A stretch of DNA of 64,000 nt from the NCBI GenBank assembly GCA_964567755.1, contig CAZMNW010000037.1, positions 248,001 to 312,000 of the forward strand, given 5' to 3'. This DNA is from DASRJW01 sp964567755 (lineage in GTDB: Bacteria; Krumholzibacteriota; Krumholzibacteriia; G020349025). Below, in pieces: positions 37,148 to 46,316 of the stretch; position 1 is the stretch's first letter; each line of letters opens with the position of its first letter. A program made the position numbers and the translations under genes. A model generated the notes under the pieces. The model did no database searches. It saw nothing but the letters and a program-made list of their open reading frames with translations, and was not told the origin of the DNA.

Positions 37148-39091
37148 GTGAGCAAGGCCACCACATACCAGCGACGCGCGCGTGATTTTGCCCAGCGTGA
37201 GGACTGGGACGCAGCGCTCGTCGAGCTGCGCCAGGCGATCGCATCAGACGGCTCCAATCCAGTGCTCCACAACCACATGGGCGATCTGTTCCTGCGCAAG
37301 GACGAGATCACCCAGGCCTGTCAGCATTTCGAGAAAGCGATCGAACTCTACGGCGAGCTTGGACTCCAGGCCAACGCCGTCGCGCTCTGCCGCAAGGTGA
37401 TCCGGCTCTGCCCTTCGCGCGTCGAGGTCCGTTACCGTCTAGCGTGTCTGCGGCACGAGCAGGGCCTCAAGTCGGAAACCACCGCGTCTTTTGCCGATTA
37501 CCTCGAGCACTTGGCGGTGCACGGTCAAACCGATGCACACAAGCTGGAAGAGCAATGCCGCGACCTCGTGGAGAAATACCCAGAAACGGCGCCCATCGGC
37601 AAGATCCTCGAGAAGCTCGAGGAAGCACGCGCCTTCGCCGCCGCGTTCGAGATGGTGCAGAAGCTCGCCCAGCGCGCCGCCGATGCCGGGGACGACGAGG
37701 CCGCGCGTCGGTACACCACCAAGATGCGCTCGCTGCGCGTGCTCGTGGAGGCCCGCGGTGGGGATCTTCCGGGCGAACCCACCACGCCCGAGCGCAAGCC
37801 GGCAACGAAGACCGCCGACAGCATCGAGTTTTCGGGACTGCGGACGCCGCCGGTACGGCCTGGCATCCGGGGAGTCCCCGCATCGGCGCCGGAAGCTCCA
37901 GATGCCAGCTTGCAGCTCGAGGACATCCGCGGCACCATCGCACGCAGCGTCTTCGGCGCCGATCTGCCCGCAGCCTTGGCCCCGCAAGCGGAGATCGATC
38001 TCGAGATCCCGGAACCAAGCGCTTCGATCACCGATGCGTGGAGCGCGCCGGACGAACTGCAGACCGAATACGAGCTCCCCGAAACCTCGCTCGACGATGT
38101 CGTGCAACTGTTCGGCCCCGAAACGCAAGTGTCACGCGTTCTGGCCGACTCCCTTTCGATCCCCGACCTCGACATCCCGTCCGACGAGCCAGCGGACGTT
38201 GTGGCAGCGGTTGTCGGCGCATCCGGCGCCGAGGAAGTGATTCCCGAACTCGCGATCGATCTCCCACCAACCCCGCGCTTGCCGCCGGAACCGGAACCGC
38301 TCGATGCATCGCCACGTGGTTGGATGCTCGAGGGAGACACAAGCGCGCCGGAAGTCGATCCAATGCCAGAGCAATTCACGGCGCCGTTCTCTCCAACGGA
38401 CCTGCCGGCTGTCCCCACGGCATCCACATGGGCAGCAGAGGCGAGCATCTCCTTGCCAGAGATCGAGGCATTGCCCGATCTCCCGGCTCTGCCCGCACCG
38501 ATCTCGTTGCCCTTCGCGCTTCCCGAACCACTGGTTGCGGCACCTCCGGCTCTGGCTCGCGCCCCCGCCATGGATTCGCTGTCCACCTTGCCGCTTCCTG
38601 CGGAGCTGTACGCGAGCGTCTGGGTTCCCGATGCGGATTCCGATCTCGCGGGGCCGCAACCGCAGGAAGGCGGATCGACCCACGAACTGGCGGAGGTCAT
38701 CGATACCTTCCGGCGTCAAATGGCCCTCGCACTCGGGGACGACGCGGCTGCACGTTACGATCTCGGCGTCGCCTACTTCGAAATGGGCCTGTACGGCGAG
38801 GCGCTCGCCGAGTTCGAGGCGGCGCTGATCAGTACGCCGCTGCGCGAGCGCAGCCTCGAGATGATGGCAGCGTCGATGGCGATGCAAGGGCGGCACGCCG
38901 AGATACTCGACCTCCTGGCGCCCGTGGTGCACGTGCAAGCGGACCCTCGCCTCGGGCTTGGATTGCGCTTCAGCATGGGGGTGGCGTGCGAAGCGCTCGG
39001 ACGCAGCGCCGAGGCACGCCAGCATTTCGAAGCCGTCGCGCGTGTCGACGGCTCGTACCGTGACGTCTGCGCGCGCTTGCAACGCACCTGA
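37148..39091 (+). CDS. Large TPR-repeat protein with Pro/acidic linker
   Basis: A 647-residue protein of unknown function with GTG start after AGGAGCCAAGT. The N-terminal 200 residues are tetratricopeptide repeats (RRARDFAQREDWDAALVELR, VLHNHMGDLFLRKDEITQAC, VRYRLACLRHEQGLKSETTA). The middle (about 215-510) is low-complexity, rich in Pro, Ala, Glu and Asp, probably unstructured. A second TPR block lies at the end (ARYDLGVAYFEMGLYGEALA, SMGVACEALGRSAEARQHFE). No signal peptide or membrane segment is seen, so it is probably a cytoplasmic scaffold. It shares a transcript with hutI by spacing (15 nt), but no functional link is evident. Confidence 0.75.
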   Translation: MSKATTYQRRARDFAQREDWDAALVELRQAIASDGSNPVLHNHMGDLFLRKDEITQACQHFEKAIELYGELGLQANAVALCRKVIRLCPSRVEVRYRLACLRHEQGLKSETTASFADYLEHLAVHGQTDAHKLEEQCRDLVEKYPETAPIGKILEKLEEARAFAAAFEMVQKLAQRAADAGDDEAARRYTTKMRSLRVLVEARGGDLPGEPTTPERKPATKTADSIEFSGLRTPPVRPGIRGVPASAPEAPDASLQLEDIRGTIARSVFGADLPAALAPQAEIDLEIPEPSASITDAWSAPDELQTEYELPETSLDDVVQLFGPETQVSRVLADSLSIPDLDIPSDEPADVVAAVVGASGAEEVIPELAIDLPPTPRLPPEPEPLDASPRGWMLEGDTSAPEVDPMPEQFTAPFSPTDLPAVPTASTWAAEASISLPEIEALPDLPALPAPISLPFALPEPLVAAPPALARAPAMDSLSTLPLPAELYASVWVPDADSDLAGPQPQEGGSTHELAEVIDTFRRQMALALGDDAAARYDLGVAYFEMGLYGEALAEFEAALISTPLRERSLEMMAASMAMQGRHAEILDLLAPVVHVQADPRLGLGLRFSMGVACEALGRSAEARQHFEAVARVDGSYRDVCARLQRT

Positions 39092-39154
39092 GCCGCAGCA
39101 CCGCTTTCGGCCCCCCGCCCTGCTTTCCCCCTCGCGATCCACGCAGTATTCTGC

Positions 39155-39171
39155 CCCGCGACCCACGCGGG
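39155..39171 (+). terminator. 6-bp GC hairpin downstream of the TPR gene
   Basis: CCCGCG (39155-39160) pairs with CGCGGG (39166-39171) around ACCCA. It lies between the TPR gene and the ECF-type gene and has no T-run, so termination is uncertain. Confidence 0.3.
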
Positions 39172-39200
39172 ATCGGTGGCCCCAAAGCTTCGGGGTGGCG

Positions 39201-39731
39201 ATGGAAACGCGCGAGCTCATCCGCACGGCGCTGCTGGTGGCGTTGTGCGTCGCCGTCGGCTACCTGCTGGCGCCCATTCCCAATATCGAGTTGCTGAGCG
39301 CCGCCATCTTCACTTCGGGTGTGCTCACGGGACCGCGGCGTGGTGCCGTCATCGGGTGCATGGCGGAGACGCTCTATTCGGGACTGAACCCATACGGATT
39401 CGCGCCATTGCCGCTGCTGCTTGCCCAAGTCCTCGCCATGACGGCGATCGGAACCACGGGCGGTGTGCTCGGGCGACCGACCGAACGCCTGTCCCGCGCC
39501 GCAGACGCCATCCTGGCCGGGGTCTCGGGTTTGGTGCTGACCTTGTTCTATGACATCCTCACCAATCTGGCCGGCTACGTGCTGGTGCGCGAGTCGACCC
39601 CGTTCCTCGCCTACATGATCGCCGGACTGTCGTTTCCGTTTCCGCTGGCGCACGCCGGCAGCAACATCGTCAGTTTCGCCCTGGTGGTTCCGAGCGTCCG
39701 CCGTGCGTATCGGCGTTGGAGTCGTGGGTGA
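39201..39731 (+). CDS. ECF transporter S-component-like membrane protein
   Basis: A 176-residue integral membrane protein with about five hydrophobic segments, starting TRELIRTALLVALCVAVGYLL. Features of ECF substrate-binding (S) subunits are visible: PNIELLSAAIFTSGVLTGPRRGAVIGCMAETLY, then NPYGFAPLPLLLAQVLAM and the last helix LSFPFPLAHAGSNIVSF. S components capture vitamins or metal cofactors and work with an EcfA/EcfT energy module, not present here. ATG at 39201 is preferred, with GTG at 39195 as an alternative. The stop overlaps the start of a TonB-plug receptor gene (GTGA), so the two are coupled. The substrate cannot be told. Confidence 0.75.
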   Translation: METRELIRTALLVALCVAVGYLLAPIPNIELLSAAIFTSGVLTGPRRGAVIGCMAETLYSGLNPYGFAPLPLLLAQVLAMTAIGTTGGVLGRPTERLSRAADAILAGVSGLVLTLFYDILTNLAGYVLVRESTPFLAYMIAGLSFPFPLAHAGSNIVSFALVVPSVRRAYRRWSRG

Positions 39732-41512
39732 ATGACGGCGTGATCAGGAGACTTGGGCGGCGCCGAGTCGGCCGCGCCGTGGCCTGTGCCGGGGCCACTC
39801 TCGGCGTGCTCCTGTGTGCCGGGGTGGCGCGCGCCCAGGTGGCGCCACTCTTCGCTCCCGATGCGGGTGCCGACGAAATACTCGAACGCGAGCAGTTGCT
39901 GGCCTTCGAGCCCCTGTCTCTCGAAGATGTCCTGCGGCACTTGATCGGTGTCGTCGTGTCGCGGCGCGGCGCGGTGGGGTCGCTCGAGTACATCAATGTC
40001 GCCGGCGGGACGAGCGGGCGCTGTTTGCTCAGTCTCGACGGCATCGATTTGGCCGAGCCCGAGCTCGCGTTCCCGCGTCTGTACGCGCTGCCGCTTGCGG
40101 CTGTCGAACGCATCCAGGTGTTTCGCAGCACGGTACCTGCACGGATCGAGATCTGGACGCGACGCAGCCAGGCGACGGCGACCGCGACCGAGATCGATCT
40201 CGGACGTGGGGACATCGAGACCCGGGTGCGCAGGGTGCAATTCCTCCTGCCGCCGCGGTCGTGGTGGGTCGGCATGCGATACGACGAGCTGCTGCGCGGC
40301 AAGGACGATTTTCGCCCCGCGTCGACGACCGCGGCCCCGACATCTTTCGGTGCCTACGACGGTCGCGGCCGCTCGCTCGCTTTCGGGTTCGAGCGCGAGG
40401 GCGGCGAAAGAGTGCGTGTCTTCGTCGCCGACGCCTTCGACAATGCTCACGGCAGCTACGAGAGCCTCGACGAAACCACTGGCTCGAGCCGAGTGCTCGG
40501 GTCGGTCCGATGGTGGCGGCCACTGGGGCCTTGGGATTTGGTGCTCGATGTCACGCAGCAAGGCTGGGAGCGGGTGCGCGGTTTCGCGAGCGGCAGGCAG
40601 AGCATCACCGAGTCGCAGGGCCGTTTCGGCGCCGATCTCGTCCGCAACTCCAGCACCGGCTTGCGCGGTGCGCTGCGCTTGCGCGCCACCGATGTCGAGG
40701 GCGAGCGCGCCGGCACGGCCGGCGCCCTTGACGCGCGCTTCCAGCGCTACGATGCCGAGGCGCACCTGGGCTCCGACGGCCGCATTGGGTGGAACGCTTG
40801 GGCGGGTGTCCACCGCCGCAGCGATCTCACGCAAGAGTGGAGCGCGCGCGCCGCGTTCGAGTGGCGGCGTGGGTCGTGGTCGTCCGAGCTGCAGGGCGGG
40901 CGCGGGGTCGCCTTCGCCGGCTGGGGGGAAGCGAGAACCGCGGGCGATGACGGCGTGCGTGCGGGGTCCTACGCGAATGCGGCGCTACGGCGCGAGGGCG
41001 CTTGGTCGAGCTTCGCGCTGGCGGCAACCGCCAAGCACTTCGAAGCGCTCGGGGACGCCACCGCCCTGTTCTTCCCGCAACTCGGCCGGGGTCCGGAAGA
41101 TCTGGCGGCGTTGTTCGCGGACGCCGGACTGCACGTGCTGGCGGGTGCATGGCCGTGGCGCGTGGACACGCGACTCTCTTGGCTCCCGCATGTACAAGGT
41201 GACAGAAGCGGGTTGCCCGAGATGCAGGTCGCGCTCAGCACCAGCCTCGCCGCGGCAAAGTTGTTTCAAGGCGATCTGCAAGTGACGCTGCGCGCACGCG
41301 GGCGCTACGAAACGCAGCGTGTTTTCACCGACACGGTCGCGCTCGCTCGGTATGGCGCCATCGATCTGCGCCTCGATTTCCGTGTTCTCGAGCGCATGCT
41401 GATCTACTGGGACGTACAGAACGCGTCCGATACGGCCTACGAAATTCACCCGGGGGTCGAGATGCCGGGCCGCGCGTCTCTCGTCGGCGTGCGTGTCGAA
41501 CTGCTCGACTGA
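39728..41512 (+). CDS. TonB-dependent receptor-like outer-membrane protein with plug domain
   Basis: A 594-residue outer-membrane protein. GTG at 39728 overlaps the previous stop (GTGA) and has GGAG six bases upstream; a TTG at 39716 is an alternative. Signal peptide ends at GVARAQ. A plug domain follows (about 40-125) with the hallmarks LEDVLRHLIGVVV, RCLLSLDGIDLAEPEL and AAVERIQVFR. The rest (about 450 residues) is barrel, with strands such as WWVGMRYDELLRGKDDF, and ends GRASLVGVRVELLD. The barrel is shorter than most TonB receptors and lacks a typical final aromatic residue. Coupling to an ECF S component suggests outer- and inner-membrane uptake of one small ligand. Confidence 0.75.
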   Translation: MNDGVIRRLGRRRVGRAVACAGATLGVLLCAGVARAQVAPLFAPDAGADEILEREQLLAFEPLSLEDVLRHLIGVVVSRRGAVGSLEYINVAGGTSGRCLLSLDGIDLAEPELAFPRLYALPLAAVERIQVFRSTVPARIEIWTRRSQATATATEIDLGRGDIETRVRRVQFLLPPRSWWVGMRYDELLRGKDDFRPASTTAAPTSFGAYDGRGRSLAFGFEREGGERVRVFVADAFDNAHGSYESLDETTGSSRVLGSVRWWRPLGPWDLVLDVTQQGWERVRGFASGRQSITESQGRFGADLVRNSSTGLRGALRLRATDVEGERAGTAGALDARFQRYDAEAHLGSDGRIGWNAWAGVHRRSDLTQEWSARAAFEWRRGSWSSELQGGRGVAFAGWGEARTAGDDGVRAGSYANAALRREGAWSSFALAATAKHFEALGDATALFFPQLGRGPEDLAALFADAGLHVLAGAWPWRVDTRLSWLPHVQGDRSGLPEMQVALSTSLAAAKLFQGDLQVTLRARGRYETQRVFTDTVALARYGAIDLRLDFRVLERMLIYWDVQNASDTAYEIHPGVEMPGRASLVGVRVELLD

Positions 41513-41552
41513 CTCCGTTTGTGCGGCCCATCCTCCCGGATCGGTCGTCTCC

Positions 41553-41957
41553 ATGTCGCCACGTCAGCGCGGCGCCGCCTGGTTCATGCTCTTGGTTCTG
41601 TGCGGGCATGGGCTCGATCGGCTGAATCTACGCTTCGAAGCGCCGCCACCGCAGGCGGAACCGATGGCGCCGGGCCCGCGCGGCACCGCGCCGGATTCGA
41701 CCCAAGAGCAGAGGCGCGCCTTTCCGGCAGCCGCGGACGCGGTGCCACCGGCCGCAGTGACCACCCCCATCGCCATCAACCATGCCAGCGCGCGCGAGTT
41801 ACAAGCGCTGCCGCGTGTCGGCCCGGTGCTGGCAGCGCGCATCGTCGCCCACCGCGACGCGCACGGTCCCTTCCATGACGCCCGTGATCTGGAACGCGTC
41901 CCCGGCATCGGTCCACGCACGGCGGCGCGTTTGGCATCACTCCTGCGCTTCGACTGA
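41553..41957 (+). CDS. comEA: ComEA-like helix-hairpin-helix DNA-binding protein
   Basis: A 134-residue protein with one N-terminal hydrophobic segment (AAWFMLLVLCGHGL), a Pro/Ala-rich linker, and a C-terminal pair of helix-hairpin-helix motifs: INHASARELQALPRVGPVLA and LERVPGIGPRTAARLASLL. This is the ComEA layout, an anchored DNA receptor in natural transformation. It lies between the receptor gene and the pilus cluster, whose PilT/PilQ machinery could serve in DNA uptake; this link is inference. No strong ribosome site precedes the ATG at 41553. Confidence 0.8.
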   Translation: MSPRQRGAAWFMLLVLCGHGLDRLNLRFEAPPPQAEPMAPGPRGTAPDSTQEQRRAFPAAADAVPPAAVTTPIAINHASARELQALPRVGPVLAARIVAHRDAHGPFHDARDLERVPGIGPRTAARLASLLRFD

Positions 41958-42002
41958 GTGGTCTCCTGTCCGTCGGTGTGGTGCAGGCGGTGCCCGCGCG
42001 CC

Positions 42003-42022
42003 GCGTCGTGTCGCGTCGTGTC
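42003..42022 (+). repeat. Perfect 10-bp tandem repeat upstream of pilB
   Basis: GCGTCGTGTC occurs twice head to tail, about 150-170 bp upstream of the pilB sigma-54 promoter match. The distance suits an enhancer-binding site, but no sequence match with other promoters is seen. Confidence 0.4.
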
Positions 42023-42169
42023 GCCGGCGGCAGACGCTGCCGGCCCGGCAACGTCAGCTCGCCACTCGCGCTCGCTGCCATTTGCACGCTGCGAGCGCCG
42101 TGCCTCCGGTTGGCGCGCGGCACGTCCTCGGAAGCTCGCACGACGCAATCACATGCGTGCGGGTGGCGC

Positions 42170-42184
42170 GGGCATGTGGATTGC
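42170..42184 (+). promoter_or_regulatory. pilB: Sigma-54 promoter match ahead of pilB
   Basis: GGGCAT (42170-42175), five bases, TTGC (42181-42184): eight of ten core positions, GG and GC ten bases apart, intact TTGCA at -12. It would start transcription near 42196, about 49 nt before the pilB ATG. The 287-nt gap 41958-42244 has no gene. Confidence 0.5.
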
Positions 42185-42244
42185 AGTGCGCCGACGGCGA
42201 AACTGCAACACCGGTCTCGTTCCAGATTCCGTGCGGGGAGACGC

Positions 42245-43951
42245 ATGCAAGCCGACGCGAAGATCGCGACTCAGCTCCTCGAGTCTTCCCGCATGAGCCG
42301 TGAGCAGCTCTCGGACGCCGAGAAGATCAGCACCCGCGACAAGACCTCTCTCGGAGCCGCACTCATCCGCATGGGGGTTCTTGGCGAGCCCGAGTACGAG
42401 CAGATGTTGTCGCGCCAGTACGGCGTGCCGGCCGTGCGCTTGGACGACGTCAAGATTCCGGCCGACGTGATTTCACTCGTCCCCGCCGAAGTGGCCGGCA
42501 AGTTCCAGGTGATTCCGATCGCGCGTGTCGGGCGCCAGCTGACCTTGGCTATGGCGAACCCGCAGAACATCTTCATCATCGACGACGTCAAGTTCATCAC
42601 CGGCCTCGACGTCAAGGCGGTGGTCTGCGCCGAAGCGGCGATCAAGAAAGCCATCGATCGCTACTACGACCAAGCCGACTCGCTGGCCTCGGTCATGAAG
42701 GAGATGGACGGCGACGTCGAAGTCCTCGAGGACGTGCAGGACCAAGACCTGGGGTTGGCTGCCGCGATGGACGAGAGCGCGCCGGTGGTCAAGTTGGTCA
42801 ACTCGCTGCTCTCCGAAGCCCTGCGGCGCGGTGCCTCCGACATCCACATCGAACCCTACGAGCAAAAGCTGCGCGTGCGCTACCGCATCGACGGTGCGCT
42901 GGCCGACATCATGTCGCCTCCGATTCGACTCAAGTCGGCGATCGTCTCGCGCCTGAAGATCATGTCGGAGCTCGACATTGCCGAACGGCGCGTGCCGCAG
43001 GACGGACGCATCAAGATCAAGATCAAAGGCAAGAAGGTGGACGTGCGTCTGTCCACCGTTCCCACCATCTATGGTGAAAAAGTCGTGATGCGAATTCTCG
43101 ACGCTTCGAACCTGCAGCTCGACCTCAAGAAGCTGGGCTTCGACCCGTTGGGACTGCAGAACCTGCTGCGCGCCATCGCCCTGCCGTACGGCATGGTGCT
43201 GGTCACCGGTCCGACTGGCAGCGGCAAGACCACGACGCTGTACTCGGCGCTGGCGCGTCTCAACACCGACGCCACCAACATCATGACGGCCGAAGATCCG
43301 GTCGAGTACAACCTCGAAGGCATCAACCAAGTGCAGGTCAACGAAGAGATCGGACTGACGTTTTCCACCGCGCTCAAGGCGTTTCTACGCCAGGATCCGA
43401 ACATCATCATGGTCGGCGAAGTCCGTGATCTCGACACGGCTTCCATCGCGGTGAAGGCGGCGCTCACCGGCCACCTGGTGCTCTCCACCGTGCACACCAA
43501 CGACAGCGCCAGCACCATCAACCGACTGGTGGACATGGGCATCGAACCCTTCCTGGTCGCCAGCTCGCTCAACATCATTCTGGCGCAACGCCTGGCGCGC
43601 CGCATCTGCTCGCGCTGCAAGAGCGAGCAGGGCGTGGCCTCGGAAGAAGTGCTGCACGAACTGGGCTGGGACCCCAAGCGCGGCAGCCTCAAGATGTGGA
43701 AGGGCAAAGGTTGCGCCGACTGCAACATGACGGGCTACGCCGGCCGGCTCGGTCTCTACGAAGTGCTGAACTGCTCGTCGGGCATGCGCGAATTGATCCT
43801 GGAGCGAGCGTCGTCGACCGAGATCAAGCGCAAAGCGATGCAAGAAGGCATGGTGACGTTGCGTCAGCACGCCCTCAGCAAGATCCAGGATGGAATCACC
43901 ACCGTCGAGGAGGTCCTCAAGGAGACCGCCCGCGACGAAGTCGAAGCTTGA
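42245..43951 (+). CDS. pilB: Type IV pilus extension ATPase PilB
   Basis: A 568-residue GspE/PilB ATPase that powers pilus assembly from the cytoplasmic face of the inner membrane. The N-terminal MshEN-type domain (about 1-160) includes LGAALIRMGVLGEPEYEQML. The catalytic half has Walker A GPTGSGKTTT (K328), the Asp box, a Walker B region IIMVGEVRDLDT, the His box LSTVHTND, and the zinc-binding tetracysteine CSRC...CADC absent from PilT, which supports extension rather than retraction. GGGGAG precedes the ATG at 42245. The first gene of a pilB-T-C-S-R-A series in the same order as the Myxococcus locus. Confidence 0.96.
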   Translation: MQADAKIATQLLESSRMSREQLSDAEKISTRDKTSLGAALIRMGVLGEPEYEQMLSRQYGVPAVRLDDVKIPADVISLVPAEVAGKFQVIPIARVGRQLTLAMANPQNIFIIDDVKFITGLDVKAVVCAEAAIKKAIDRYYDQADSLASVMKEMDGDVEVLEDVQDQDLGLAAAMDESAPVVKLVNSLLSEALRRGASDIHIEPYEQKLRVRYRIDGALADIMSPPIRLKSAIVSRLKIMSELDIAERRVPQDGRIKIKIKGKKVDVRLSTVPTIYGEKVVMRILDASNLQLDLKKLGFDPLGLQNLLRAIALPYGMVLVTGPTGSGKTTTLYSALARLNTDATNIMTAEDPVEYNLEGINQVQVNEEIGLTFSTALKAFLRQDPNIIMVGEVRDLDTASIAVKAALTGHLVLSTVHTNDSASTINRLVDMGIEPFLVASSLNIILAQRLARRICSRCKSEQGVASEEVLHELGWDPKRGSLKMWKGKGCADCNMTGYAGRLGLYEVLNCSSGMRELILERASSTEIKRKAMQEGMVTLRQHALSKIQDGITTVEEVLKETARDEVEA

Positions 43952-43973
43952 GTACGAACGCGAAGGGAATGCC

Positions 43974-45062
43974 GTGATCAACCTCCGAGAGTTGCTCGAA
44001 AAGATGATCCAGATGAAGGCGAGCGACCTGCATCTCACGGCTGGATTGCCGCCGCAGTTTCGTGTCGACGGCTCGCTCACGGGCAGCAGCGAGCATGCGG
44101 TGTTGGCGCCTGAGGATTGCACGCGTTTGGCCTACAGCGTCCTCAACGAGGAGCAGAAGCGCCGCTTCGAGAACGACCGCGAGCTCGACTTGTCGTTCGG
44201 CATCGCCGGACTGTCGCGTTTCCGCTGCAACGTCTTCCTGCAGCGCGGCGTCGTCACCATGGCGGTGCGCCAGATCCCATACGAGATCCTGGGCTGGAAG
44301 CAGATCGGGGTGCCGCAGGTGTTGGCCGATCTGGTCATGCGTCCCAAGGGCATGGTGCTGGTCACCGGTCCCACCGGCAGCGGCAAGTCGACGACGCTGG
44401 CCAGTCTCATCGATCGCATCAATAACGAGCGCCGTTGCCACATCGTCACCATCGAGGACCCGATCGAATACGTGCACGAGCACAAGCGCTGCATCGTCAA
44501 CCAGCGCGAGGTGCGTGCCGACACCCACAGCTTCCAGGCGGCGCTCAAGCACGTGCTGCGCCAGGATCCCGACGTCATCCTGGTGGGGGAAATGCGCGAC
44601 CGCGAGACCATGGCGGCGGCGCTCACCATCGCTGAAACCGGCCACTTGTGTCTGGCCACGTTGCACACCAACAGCACATTCGAGTCCATCAACCGCATCG
44701 TCGACTCGTTCCCGGCCGAGCAGCAATCGCAGGTGCGGGCGCAGCTCGCCTTCGTGCTCGAAGGCGTCGTCACCCAGCAGCTGGTGCCGCGCGCCGCCGG
44801 CAAAGGGCGCGTCCTGGTGGCCGAGGTCATGATCTGCACGCCCGCCATCCGCGCCGTGGTGCGCGAAGGCAAGATTCATCAGATCTACGGGCTCATGCAG
44901 GCCGGGCAAAAGTACGGCATGCAGACCATGAACCAGGCGCTGCACAATGCCTGCATCAACCGACTGATCACCGCCAACGAGGCGTTGTTGTTCAGTCCGG
45001 AGCCACAGGAACTCAAAGGAATGTTGAGCGCGACGACGGGTCTGCCCGTCGGCGCCAAGTGA
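43974..45062 (+). CDS. pilT: Type IV pilus retraction ATPase PilT
   Basis: A 362-residue retraction motor, usual PilT length. Begins INLRELLEKMIQMKASDLHL, the standard PilT start, so GTG at 43974 is chosen over the open extension to 43890 inside pilB. Walker A GPTGSGKSTT (K138), Walker B DVILVGEMRDRETM, His box LATLHTNST, and the C-terminal AIRAVVREGKIHQI close to the AIRNLIRE retraction motif are visible; tetracysteine is absent. It provides retraction for twitching and possibly DNA uptake. It lies 22 nt after pilB and 22 nt before pilC. Confidence 0.96.
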   Translation: MINLRELLEKMIQMKASDLHLTAGLPPQFRVDGSLTGSSEHAVLAPEDCTRLAYSVLNEEQKRRFENDRELDLSFGIAGLSRFRCNVFLQRGVVTMAVRQIPYEILGWKQIGVPQVLADLVMRPKGMVLVTGPTGSGKSTTLASLIDRINNERRCHIVTIEDPIEYVHEHKRCIVNQREVRADTHSFQAALKHVLRQDPDVILVGEMRDRETMAAALTIAETGHLCLATLHTNSTFESINRIVDSFPAEQQSQVRAQLAFVLEGVVTQQLVPRAAGKGRVLVAEVMICTPAIRAVVREGKIHQIYGLMQAGQKYGMQTMNQALHNACINRLITANEALLFSPEPQELKGMLSATTGLPVGAK

Positions 45063-45084
45063 TCGCAAGAACGAGGAGAGCGTG

Positions 45085-46299
45085 ATGTCGACGACTTTCA
45101 TCTGGAAGGGTCGGACGCCGGCAGGCGAGATCCTGAGCGGCGAGCTGGCCGCCGAGAACAAACAGGAACTCATCAATCAGCTGCGCCGGCGGCGCATCAT
45201 GATCACGTCGGTGGCGCCGAAGACGGCGGCGAACCGGGAACTCCGCCTGCGCAAGCCGCACGTCTCCACCAAGGAGCTCAGCGTCTTCACCCGCCAGTTC
45301 GCCACCATGATCAACGCCGGTCTGCCGTTGGTGCAGTGTCTCAGCATTCTGTCGCAACAAGCCGACAACGCGTTCTTCAAGAAGACGATTCAAGACGTCA
45401 TGAGCGACGTCGAGACCGGCATGACCTTGGCGGAGGCTTTGGCCAGGCACCCCAACGTATTCTCGCGTCTCTACGTCAACATGGTCGAAGCCGGCGAGTC
45501 GGGCGGTGTGCTGGACAACATTTTCGCGCGCTTGGCGGTCTATCTGGAGAAGGCCGAGGCGCTCAAGCGCAAGGTCAAGGGCGCCATGACGTATCCCGCC
45601 ATCGTGCTCTTCGTCGCCGTCGGGGCCACGACCTTCATGCTGCTGTTCATCATTCCCACCTTCGCCAAATTGTTCCTCGATTTCGGCGGCGAGCTGCCGA
45701 TGCCGACGAAGATCGTGCTCGCCTTGTCGGGCATCCTGCGCAACTGGTGGTGGGCGATGGCGGGAAGCGTCATCGGCAGCGTGTTCGCGCTCAAGTCCTA
45801 CTACAAGAAAGAGCACGGGCGGCGCACGCTCGACCGGGTGATGCTGCGCTCGCCGGTGCTCGGCAACGTCATCCGCAAGGCGTCCGTGGCGCGTTTCACC
45901 CGCACGCTCGGGACGCTCATCAGCTCCGGCGTGCCGATCCTCGAGGGCCTCGACATCACGGCACGCACGGCGGGGAACGCCGTGGTCGAGGACGCCATCT
46001 TGAAGACGCGCGCCAGCATCAGCGAGGGCAACACCATTGCGGAACCGCTCAAGAGCTGCGAGGTCTTCCCGCCCATGGTGACGCAGATGGTGGCCGTCGG
46101 CGAAGAAACCGGCGCGCTGGATGAGATGCTGAGCAAGATCGCCGATTTTTACGAGGACGAGGTCGATGCCGCCGTCGAAGCCATGACCGCGGTGATCGAA
46201 CCGGCGATGATCGTCGTCATGGGCGTGCTCGTCGGCGGCATGCTGGTGGCCATGTACTTGCCGATGTTCAAGCTGGTGACGGTGATCTCGGGTTCGTAA
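45085..46299 (+). CDS. pilC: Type IV pilus inner-membrane platform protein PilC
   Basis: A 404-residue GspF/PilC platform protein. Two cytoplasmic four-helix domains are seen: FTRQFATMINAGLPLVQCLS near the N-terminus and FTRTLGTLISSGVPILEGLD in the second half, each followed by a hydrophobic segment (ALFVAVGATTFMLLFIIPTF and a C-terminal AMIVVMGVLVGGMLVAMYLP). The platform links PilB/PilT to the growing fibre. ATG at 45085 is six bases after GAGGAG; the GTG one codon earlier is too close to the ribosome site. Confidence 0.96.
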   Translation: MSTTFIWKGRTPAGEILSGELAAENKQELINQLRRRRIMITSVAPKTAANRELRLRKPHVSTKELSVFTRQFATMINAGLPLVQCLSILSQQADNAFFKKTIQDVMSDVETGMTLAEALARHPNVFSRLYVNMVEAGESGGVLDNIFARLAVYLEKAEALKRKVKGAMTYPAIVLFVAVGATTFMLLFIIPTFAKLFLDFGGELPMPTKIVLALSGILRNWWWAMAGSVIGSVFALKSYYKKEHGRRTLDRVMLRSPVLGNVIRKASVARFTRTLGTLISSGVPILEGLDITARTAGNAVVEDAILKTRASISEGNTIAEPLKSCEVFPPMVTQMVAVGEETGALDEMLSKIADFYEDEVDAAVEAMTAVIEPAMIVVMGVLVGGMLVAMYLPMFKLVTVISGS

Positions 46300-46316
46300 C
46301 CTTGGAGCGTCCTCAA

